IMG/VR virus record: IMGVR_UViG_3300012006_000003
Location: 1 to 64,000 of that record
DNA length: 64,000 bases
Source: a virus
Direction: 5' to 3' (one strand)
Shown here one piece after another: positions 1-10,000 of this stretch. The position numbers and the translations under genes are program-made. How positions within the stretch are numbered: position 1 is the first letter of the stretch; every line of letters begins with the position of its first letter. Under the pieces are notes generated by a model, which worked only from the letters and a program-made list of their open reading frames with translations, did no database searches and was not told where the DNA came from.

Positions 1-2098
1 TAATTTTTGCAGCAGAGAATCCAAATATTTCTTGAGCTTTTTGAGTCTCATTAAAAACTATCATATCAATGAAAGCATCAACATGTTTTTGAGAGTAGTT
101 TTCACCTTGTTTTTTAATATAAGACTTGATACCTAGTTTATTGGCAAACTTATCTACAATAGCATTACCTTTAGAATTTGTTTCAGCTATTTCTCTATCA
201 CCAATGATTGTTTTAAAAAGATTAATCTCTGGTTCAATATTGTTTAAAGCTTCATACTTAGTTGTCATTTGACTGAAAAGCATTACAGATCTTACTAAAT
301 CTAAACTAACTTCATCAGCATCCATGTCTTGTGTATAATACACAGGTAAGAATTTTTTATCACCTTCAGTTAAGTCAGCTGTTCCAAATCTGGTATCATC
401 AGCTCTTATAGAAGTAGCATCTTTCCATTTATCTTTTAATAAACCTTTTATATCATCTGTTCTTTCCTTATCCTGTTTATGAAGTGAAGGTAATATATAA
501 CCTCTTTTCTGAGCATCCGGTAATCTTTCTTGTGCTTCTAAGTAAGTATCTAGTAAAAACTTATGATATTCACCTTTTGGATTCTTAGGTTTTCCATCTA
601 AATTATATAAGTCTGTCCATTTACTATTGATATAATCATTTGACGGTTCACTGAATTCTTTCATGTAGATTTTAGTACCATCTTTTTTTATGATTAAAAC
701 TGATTTGTACCAATCATCATATTCTTGTTCTGTTAATACACCAGCATTTTTAAGCTTTTGCTTTTCAGCAATAATCTTATCAATCTCTTCATCACTTTTT
801 TTCTGAGCATTTTTACTATACCAGTTACTCATTATGCTTTTTACATTAGCGTCATGATCTGATTTTGCAAGTAACTCATCTCTTGTAGGATTAGCACTTA
901 ATTGTGGACCTTTTCTGGCAGTACGTTCTGCAGCATGATAATCACTCATGCGGTATTTTTGTACAAAAGCCATTCTAGTAGTTACTACAGGTTCACCTAA
1001 TTTATTTGTACTATAAAAAGATAATTTCTCATATATACCTTCATTAAATTTTGCAGTATTATTTCTACTAGCGGAATTGACAGCATTATATTTATCAAAT
1101 TCTTTACCAGCAATCTCTAATATTTTATCATCTTTTAAACGGGCACCTTCCAATTCAGTTTTAACTACTCTAGCAAATAATCCAAGTGATGCATCTTTAG
1201 AAGAGATCAATGGGTTAAACCAAAAGTCAAGCATACTTTCATCCTCAGAAGCAAATTTTAATAACTCTTCCATTGATGCTTGATCATAGGAAAAGCTTCT
1301 AAACTTTTGAATTCTTTCAGTAAGCTTTTTTATTTTTTTATCATTGGGTTTGCTAGAGTTTATTTCTTCTGCAAGTCTTTTCTCTAATAATTCTGCTTCC
1401 TGAAGTACTTGTTTATCAATATCTAAAGATTTATAGTTAAGTAAAAATGAAGCCATTAAGGGTATACCTTGTTGAATATATTTTTCTTTAACTGCTTTTC
1501 TAGTTGATATAGCATCAGTAAGCATTTGTTTTATAGTCTTTGTCTCACCTTCAGGTATTTCATCTGATTCTGCAGAGAAATAATTATAGATATCATCTTT
1601 ACTGATCTCATCAAGTATATTATATCCATTTACAAAAGTGTTAATAGCAGTCAACTCCTCAATCATTTTCTTTTTAAACTCAGGAGTACCATCATCAGCT
1701 TTACTTACTAAAGCTGCCATCCTTTTATAAACAGATTGTGACTTATCATATGTGTCTTTGACAAACATAGTGATAGCCTCAATACCATCCAGAACCTCAA
1801 AGTTATCAATTAAGTTTTTCTGTTTTTTCTCTTTATATGATTGATTAGGAATCTTTTGTTTTTCAAGTATATTTAATTGCTTTCTAAGATATACTCTGAT
1901 TTTATCAACCATTGTTGATATATCATCTTTTCTCTCTTCAACAGGTACATTAACTGACTCATCAATTAATTCATTCAAGCTCTCATTTTGGTCATAACCT
2001 TTATCAACCCATAACTCAAGTGCTCTTTCTTCATTACCGTTAACACTATCTAGTAAATCAACCCATTCTTTACTAGTCTTAATTGGACAACTTAACAT
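1..2098 (-). CDS. Giant crAss-like cargo protein, N-terminal part (runs off left edge)
   Basis: An open frame starts at an ATG at 2098 and stays open for 699 codons to the window edge, so only the N-terminal part is visible. The start overlaps the last 7 bases of the upstream gene, in the same ATATGTTAA string that holds that gene's stop codon. The opening residues (MLSCPIKTSKEWVDLLDSVN, then a Leu/Trp-containing helix) look like the N-terminus of other giant crAss-like virion proteins, which often begin with a Cys-Pro and a KEW helix. The rest is Lys/Glu-rich and mostly helical, with a coiled-coil-like stretch near residues 215-250. I recognised no catalytic motif. Position after the RNA polymerase chain suggests another ejected cargo or polymerase-associated protein. 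Its real function and length cannot be judged from this window. Confidence 0.85.
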   Translation of the reverse strand, partial: MLSCPIKTSKEWVDLLDSVNGNEERALELWVDKGYDQNESLNELIDESVNVPVEERKDDISTMVDKIRVYLRKQLNILEKQKIPNQSYKEKKQKNLIDNFEVLDGIEAITMFVKDTYDKSQSVYKRMAALVSKADDGTPEFKKKMIEELTAINTFVNGYNILDEISKDDIYNYFSAESDEIPEGETKTIKQMLTDAISTRKAVKEKYIQQGIPLMASFLLNYKSLDIDKQVLQEAELLEKRLAEEINSSKPNDKKIKKLTERIQKFRSFSYDQASMEELLKFASEDESMLDFWFNPLISSKDASLGLFARVVKTELEGARLKDDKILEIAGKEFDKYNAVNSASRNNTAKFNEGIYEKLSFYSTNKLGEPVVTTRMAFVQKYRMSDYHAAERTARKGPQLSANPTRDELLAKSDHDANVKSIMSNWYSKNAQKKSDEEIDKIIAEKQKLKNAGVLTEQEYDDWYKSVLIIKKDGTKIYMKEFSEPSNDYINSKWTDLYNLDGKPKNPKGEYHKFLLDTYLEAQERLPDAQKRGYILPSLHKQDKERTDDIKGLLKDKWKDATSIRADDTRFGTADLTEGDKKFLPVYYTQDMDADEVSLDLVRSVMLFSQMTTKYEALNNIEPEINLFKTIIGDREIAETNSKGNAIVDKFANKLGIKSYIKKQGENYSQKHVDAFIDMIVFNETQKAQEIFGFSAAKI

Positions 2099-4059
2099 AT
2101 GCTTTTTAATATTTTAGCCATTATTTTATTTAACTCAGATTCTGTTGTTATAGTGTTTAACTCATCAAATACATCAGCAATATCAATTCCTTTATTAGCA
2201 AGTAATACATCAGTGTATTCATTCATTAATGTACCTCTTACAAAGTTATCAAATATTTTATTATTGTATGGTTTAATTGATATAGGTTCAGCAACTATTT
2301 GCATAGTATCTAAATCTATATTTTTTTGCATAGTTGAGTTATTACTTCTATCAATTAAATCATATGTACCATTTGGATTTAAAAGAGCTTTAGTACCTTG
2401 AATTACAATAACTTTTGGCTTTATGCCATACTTTTCTAGTTCTTCTTTATATGCTGTTTCAATAGGAGACTCTTCTTCAACTTCATTTAATTGGTAATAT
2501 GTAAATTCTGGTGATGCTTCATTATAATTAGTTGGTTCACTTAAAACATAATCCTGTTGATCTTTTTCTCTTTGAAATAATCTTTCATTATTACCTGCAG
2601 TTGCTAAAGTAAGTTTACCTTTAAATATGTCATTTGTTGTTTTAAATATCCCTGAAGAAGTACTTTTATCTTCTCCTCTTTTATAAACAAAAAAGTCTAC
2701 TGCTACATGATTTTTACTGGTTTTTTCAACAATATCACCATTTTCATTTCTAATATTATATTGAGTTACCCAACCATTACCTCTATTAAAATCTCTTTCT
2801 AATACTTCTACAGTATAACCAGCTTTAGGTATTAAAAAAGCATATGTTGTATAATCTTTTTGAGCATTATCCCAACCATAATGATATGGTATACCATTTA
2901 TTGATTCAACTTTTTCAAGCATTGTTTCATATTCTTCAATACTATTTACATTAAAATCAATATCATGTATTGGTTCTTCTGAACTTCTATATATTGTATC
3001 ACCTTGACCTGCAACTGCTAATGAACCAGTAAGTTTACCATTTAAATCAGTAAATGTTTTAATTATATCTTGTGCAAACTCATTACCTTTTAATGCTTTA
3101 TCATAATCAAGTTTTTCAAAAGATGTATTAAGTTTAGCAATGTAATCTTTATCACCCATTAATATATTTATAGCAATATGATCAGCAAGATTTTCAGAGT
3201 ACTCCATCTGAGCTAATAGATTATTTCTAAATTTTCCAAATAATCTTTCTATAAATTCTTCTATAGCTGCTAATGCTTTTGCAAGTAATGTTTTATCAGT
3301 ACCGCTTGCTTTGTAGTTTTTAACAAGAGATTTAGCAATTATTTTACCAATTGCTTCAATTTTAACTTGTTTTACATTGTTATATATAGGCATATATTGC
3401 TCATATATTTTATCATATTCAGACCAGCTAGTAATATTTTCTAAAAGATCTTTTATAATAGGATTAGCCTCACCCATTAACATAGTTACCATGTGTCCTA
3501 CTTCTTCTGGTACTGTTTCAGCATTTCTATTTTTAGCATACCAGATAAGCTTATTTAATACATCAGTTGCACCTAATGCATCTACACCAAGTTTAGACTT
3601 TATATCTTCAAACTCTTTAGATTTAACACCAAAAGGTTTTAGAAAATCTAATAAGTACTTATCAAGTTCTTTTAGTGCAGGTTCAAGTACTTCTTTAGTA
3701 TCTAATTGATAGTATGTATCATCATCTTCTGTATTTTCTTGATCATACAAAGCTTGATCACCATTGTAGAATGATAAATCTTGTTTAGTACTAATACCCA
3801 TTTCAGCAAGTTCATCCTCAAGTTCATTTTGTGCGTCAAAGGCTTCATTAGCTATTTTTTCAAATACGGTATCAGATATATCAACTTTAGCTTTATCATT
3901 TCCAAATCTATCTACTCTAGATAAATTAGCCCAGCGGTCATTGATTTCTCTTGACCGCTTTTGTGCTTCAATATATGAATGAGAGGTGTCTCTATAGCCA
4001 CCAAGTATCTCATCAATTTTATTATTTATATCTTCCTTTATTACATCTATACAAGCCAT
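2092..4059 (-). CDS. Cargo protein with Pol-beta-type nucleotidyltransferase domain
   Basis: 655 aa. Residues 335-460 show the signature of the Pol-beta nucleotidyltransferase fold: G345-S346 in LTGSLAVAG, the acid pair D366/D368 in HDIDF, and a third acid D455 in AVDFFV on a later strand. The family transfers nucleotides to proteins, RNA or small molecules; the substrate here is unknown. Before it, residues 183-190 read VPEEVGHM, resembling the zinc-peptidase helix HExxH with the first His replaced by Glu, as in helix-rich domains of large phage polyvalent proteins. The string TYYQL occurs twice, near residues 118 and 540, on either side of the transferase. The start codon has the leader TTAATATT shared with two other giant genes. 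The 10-base gap to the polymerase gene implies co-transcription, so a virion or early-infection role is likely. Confidence 0.8.
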   Translation of the reverse strand: MACIDVIKEDINNKIDEILGGYRDTSHSYIEAQKRSREINDRWANLSRVDRFGNDKAKVDISDTVFEKIANEAFDAQNELEDELAEMGISTKQDLSFYNGDQALYDQENTEDDDTYYQLDTKEVLEPALKELDKYLLDFLKPFGVKSKEFEDIKSKLGVDALGATDVLNKLIWYAKNRNAETVPEEVGHMVTMLMGEANPIIKDLLENITSWSEYDKIYEQYMPIYNNVKQVKIEAIGKIIAKSLVKNYKASGTDKTLLAKALAAIEEFIERLFGKFRNNLLAQMEYSENLADHIAINILMGDKDYIAKLNTSFEKLDYDKALKGNEFAQDIIKTFTDLNGKLTGSLAVAGQGDTIYRSSEEPIHDIDFNVNSIEEYETMLEKVESINGIPYHYGWDNAQKDYTTYAFLIPKAGYTVEVLERDFNRGNGWVTQYNIRNENGDIVEKTSKNHVAVDFFVYKRGEDKSTSSGIFKTTNDIFKGKLTLATAGNNERLFQREKDQQDYVLSEPTNYNEASPEFTYYQLNEVEEESPIETAYKEELEKYGIKPKVIVIQGTKALLNPNGTYDLIDRSNNSTMQKNIDLDTMQIVAEPISIKPYNNKIFDNFVRGTLMNEYTDVLLANKGIDIADVFDELNTITTESELNKIMAKILKSIC

Positions 4060-4069
4060 AATATTAATT

Positions 4070-7000
4070 TTATATGTTACAGTTAGGTTTATAAGTTGTA
4101 GCTTTATCTAGTATTATCTTTTTAGTTTCAGCATCAAGTGTTGATTCTTGACCTCCCGTTTCTCCAGAATCAGCTATTGTGTTATCTGAAAGTATATAAT
4201 ACTTTTTGTTGTTAAAGTTAGACATTCTTAGTGTACCATCTTCTAATTCTTTTTTAATATTTATAATATTAATAGATGTTTTATCAGTCAACTCAGTACC
4301 ATTTGCATTAAATATTCTTCCATCAGGTTTAATAACAAAACTAGCTTTTTTAGTGCTTATTAGTCTATCCTCTATTTTTTCAACTACTTGTTCACCTGAT
4401 TGACCATCTGGTTCTTCATTAGTTTCACCTACTGGAGCTTGTTGTTGAGTAGATTGAGTACCTCTAAGTTCTTCTCTTACTTCCATAAGTAGTTTAGGAA
4501 ACTCTGTACCCCACTTACCTTTATCTTGTGTATGTGTAAGAGTAGCATTACCAGTAGCAAGAAGTTTAGCTAGAGCATCTGGGTTTTGTTCAAAAGATAA
4601 TTTAAGTATATTTTTCATTACTCCTGATGAATCTCTATCCCAGGTACCATCTGATAGATCCGTTATTTCTCTACCTAATGCTTTTGCTTGTTTACCTGAA
4701 GCAGTTTTTAATTTTTCAAGTATTTCTAAATTTTCTTTACTTGTAGGTGTACCTAATAAAACAGCATTAGTAAACCAAATTTTCATAGCTTGATAAGCAC
4801 CTTCAGGAGTTCTAAAAGTTTCATTACCAAGTTTAACAGGTCTTTCAGCAAAGTTACTTAACTCAGCATTTTCTCCTGTACCTGCATAAATGTTAATTTT
4901 AGTATCACTACCTTGTTGTTGAGTATTAAATCTAGCTTTAAAAGCTTGTTCATTTTTAACATTACCTTCATTAGTTCTAAACTCCCAATCTTTTGGTGCT
5001 AATACTATAGTAGGGATACCTAATTTCATACCCGCTTTTGCACCTGCTTCATCAAATCCTGTTTGACCACCACTTCTTATTAATGTGATTTTGTTTTTAA
5101 GGTTTGGTGAATTAACTATACCACTTAATAAAATATACATAAATTCATCAACTTCTTCTTGAGTGCGGCCTTTCATATCATATATACCGTTCCCTGCAAT
5201 ATTTAAAGTTTTTGCATTGAATTTGTTCAATATATCTACAGCACTGTTAATTGATGCGGACATCTTTTCTTTATTAAATTTACTCAGGTTTTGATTAGTT
5301 GTTGCTAGCTTAATATAAATCTTATCTTGTTCTTGAACAGATTTTTTAGTAAGTATTTCACCAGGAGTTTCAAAGTTATCTGCTAAATGTATTGTTGCAT
5401 CAGCAGAAGCATTAATTCTAGTTCTAGCTGGATAACCACCAGTTTGATTTTCTTCAAAATTAATTTTACCCGTAACATTTTCTTGTTGTTGTTGAGTAGA
5501 TATTTTAGTTGGTTGTGTTGGCATACCAGGTTCTAAATCAGCTGCTCTTCTAAATGTAAATGTTACAGTATAGTTACTAGTAACTGTACCATCAGGCAAT
5601 GTAATTGGAGGAAAACTTGAATCAGTTTTTGGTGCTTCAATAACATCATGTACAGCTTCAAATCTACCTTTACCATCCATACCAAAGGTATAGATATCAC
5701 CATTATGTAATGTAAGTGTTTTAGGATTTACCATTTGACCAGCACCTCTTACTGCTTTACCACCATTATCATCTACTCTTACTTTATGTTCATTACCTAA
5801 TACATATACTACAACTGGATAACCTTTTGCAGTATTAGATTCATCAATATCAGTATGTCTGAATAATTTTGTACCCTTAGTATATATATTATTTAAAGCA
5901 ATGTCATAGTTAGACATATCCTTACCTAATGTTTTTTCAATATGTTTTTTTAAGAAGTCAAGTTCTTTAATATTTGGTACTGGTGTGCCATCATTATATT
6001 TAGAGTCATAAAAATAATAAGGTTTAATTGGTTGTAATTTACCAGTAGCATTAAAGTCAACTTGAGCTGGTTGAACTTTTAATTTTTCTCCTGTAACCTT
6101 TTTAGTATTATTACCTTTCCACTGCCATCCATAACTAAACATTAAATTAGCCGTGCTACTACCGTTTTCAACATAAGCATTTTTCTTAATGTTGTCTGAT
6201 ATTGCATTTACTAATTTATTATCAAATTCTTTAGTAGGATTTGTTGAAGCTTGTATTACACCATATTGAGGTATAACTTCTTTAACTCCAATAGGTTGTA
6301 CTGTAGCTTGAGCAGATGGTTGAGTTGAAGGTGTCCCCCAATCATATTTATTAATTAAATAATCTAAAGCTATAGCATGAGACGGTTCTCCAAGTTCTGC
6401 ATAATATTGCAGTTGTCTTCCTTTTAATTTACCTGATTTTAAAACATCTAGAATAAATGCTTTTCTTTTTGGTTTAACATCTTTAAATTTATCAGTAGTT
6501 AACCAATCAATATAATTTATAACTGCTTCTTTAATAGTATTAGTTTTTATAGTACCTGTTCTAATAAAATGAGCCCAAGGATTACTAAAACTATTTATAT
6601 CACTAACCATTTCCATAGTATAAACTCTATTATTAGCTTTTGCTTCTTTTATATTAGCATCCCTATCATATTTACCATCTTTAGTTTTAATGTTAGAAAT
6701 AACTACATTTTTATTTTCTAATTGAGAATATATATCATTACTATTAACACTAGTAGATGGTTGAGTAGATCTTGTTGCAACTTTACCTACAATATAATTA
6801 TTTACATTAGGATCATTAGCAATCATCATCTCTGTAATCTTATTAAAAGTAACATTGTTCATGTTGTTTTCAATAAATGCTCTTGATGCTGGCTCAACTA
6901 TTTCAAAATATGTAGTATCTGGAAGCACATAACTTAATCCGTATTTAGTACTACCTACTCCATTTTGTAAAATAGATATAAGAGGTAATGCTTTAAACAT

Positions 7001-10000
7001 ATCAGATATCTCTTTATTTTTAACCGGGTCATTTACTTTGATAACTGTATCATCAGCTAAGTCAATTAAGTTTTGGTGATAAGCTGAAGCTAATTCACCT
7101 TTTACTACAGCTTTGTTATTTAAAGTTAAAACTGATATTTGATCTTTTATTTTTTTAGTTTTAGCATCAAATATATTAACAGGAACATCTGTAATTTGCT
7201 CTAATACAGAGTATAATTCTTTTAAGTGAGTATTCTCACTCAACATACTCATGAATTTAGTAACAAATTCTTGGTGATCCAATGATGTAAGTGATTGAGG
7301 AATACCTGGAAAAGACTCACCAGTAGATATAATCTCATTTAATCTGTTCTGATAAATGTAATTTACCATTGCATTCTTAAATGATGTAATGAAATTTGTT
7401 ACACCGTCTGCACCATCACCGTATTTAGCAGGGACTGTTTTATTTTTAAGATAGTCAAGTAAGTACTCAGATACTTTTCTATCATCAGTCAATGGAAATA
7501 TTGGCTCTACTAAATCTGGAGTAAGCGTGTTATCAAAGAAAGATCCAAGAATAGATTGATTTCTTAATTTACTTATTAAAGCAGGTTCTAACATAGATGA
7601 CTCAGTCAACATATCTAAACCAAGACGTTTTTGTAGTATCTCCTGTATAGTTTTAGATGTTGTTGTATCTGGATTAGACTGTCTTTTGAGATCACTCATT
7701 GCTTTTATTTGTTTCTCATACTCTAGATAGTGCATGAATGCGGCAACAGCTCTTCTACTTGTTGTATCTTTAGTTTCAATGATCTCTTCTAAATCTGATA
7801 AACTAAACTTGTCAATACCTTTAGTAGCTGCTAAAGCAACATCTTTATAGTTTGCCCAAGATAATGGGTGGTAAAACTCATCATTTGGGTTAGCAATTAT
7901 ATATTTAAATAGTGGAGCTTCTTTAGTGTTTATACTTTCAATATCATAAAGATTTATTTTATCTTTTTTGATATCACTTTTTAATTTTTTAATAGTAGTT
8001 TTAAAAACTTTACCTTTCTCACTAATACCACTTAGTCTTACAACCACTGCTGTATCAGGTTCAGCATTAGCCAATGCTTTAGTTAATCTTGTTTCATTTG
8101 CATCATATATTGCATTACTGATATCAGTTTGTCTTAAAGTAGCTTGTAGAGCATTATATTTAGCACTCTCATCTTGTTTAGTTGGTTTACCTGTAAGATT
8201 AGCATATGTACTACCATATAATCTTTGTTGATTAGCATACTCTATTACCAATGGTTGAGATATAAACAGGATTGCTTCTTCTTTTGGAACACCCGCTTTA
8301 AGTAAACCAAGCATCATTGGGATAAGTTCCTTATTAGCTTGGATAAAGAATATCCATGCATCTTTCTCAACATCCACAGATCCATTCATCAAGTGAGATA
8401 TTAAATCGGCTATCTTATCTTTGTTATCTTGACTGTTGATTCCAGATAAAGATATTCTACCATCTTTTGTTTTAGTATGATTAAGTAATAATCTCATATC
8501 ATAATCTATTGATGGGTCTTCTTCATACTTTTTAGTTACTTTATTTTTAACTAAACCTTTATATGTTTTTGGAAGAGCAGCACCTAATGATGTATATAAT
8601 GGATTCAATGCATTCTCAAGAGCAATGATACCTAATACATCTTTACCAATCATGTTAGCCTCATGCTTATGTAAGTTATAACCTACCTCTAATGTATTTG
8701 TTGGACTAATGGTTTTATATCTGCTGTATTCTGGTAACTGATCTACTAATTTATCAGCAATATCTTTCATCAAGTAAGTGTCATTAGGTCTGATCAATGT
8801 AGCATATGTTTCAGGTAATTCTAAAAGCCCTCTAATTGAGTCAATTAATCTATTTTCTAAAGCAGCTTTATGTAACTTGATTAATCTTGTCATTTCAGCT
8901 TTATCACCTTTCTTTTTAGAAGCAGCAATAAGTCTATCTAAAGTTTCTTCATCCATACCTGACTCAACATATTGACCATTTGCATCTATGTTAGGCATGA
9001 ATGTAGTAAGCTTATCAACGTCAAAATCGGCACCTGACTTAGCAACAATCTCTGATGGAGGTATAATAATGTTACCTGCAGCTGGATCCAAGAACTCATA
9101 TACTTCCATAAACTCCATAGAGTTTAATCCTTGTACTGGAATCCTTACAGCAGTCATAGTAACAGCCTTACGGTTATTACCTTTATTTAACCACTCATCA
9201 TTCTTGATCATCTCATTTAATCTTTCTCTTGTACCAATAACTTTTCCGTCATTGTCTTTAAGATTTAAAAGATTATTAAAGTCACCTTGTAATGCAATAG
9301 CAACTTTCATTGCAGTTGTTTTACCATCCTCACCTGGATAATAGAATGGTAAATTATTACTACCTAAGTATTTCTCTATATCTTTAGTTTGTGCTTTATC
9401 AAATTTTAAACCTGAATCCCATAAACCATTTGACATAGCACTAGATACTTGTACTAAAGGTTCACCTTTTACTTTTTGTTTTACAATTCTTTTTTCAATA
9501 ATTGATGTAATCATTTTTTCAATGTCTCCTGAGAGCATATGTAATGATAAATCTTTTGTAATCTTGTTATCTGAACCAACTTGGATATAGTCAATTAAAT
9601 GCTCAGGTATCTCTTTTCTTTCTAACTCTCTTTGAATTACATCCATGAATTTAGAAAGATCACCACTTACATATTTACCATCTACTTTTTCATATCCAAT
9701 TTCCTCAAGTAATTCTTTTTTAAGAATACTAGTATAGTTGTCAACAGCATTCTCATATGCTCTAATTTGTGACGTATATTGTTTATAGTTTTCAACTATT
9801 TCACCATTTTCATATAATCCTTCAAGAATAAGTTTTCTTAACTGAGTTGCAAATACAGTTTTACCTTTATATTTATCAGGTACTGCTGTAACATTTTTAA
9901 CATACTCTAAGTATACTGTATTAGGAGTAAACTGTATATCAGATCTTAGTGTCTTTTCAACACCGCCATCATTATATATTTTATCAGCTTTACCATCAGA

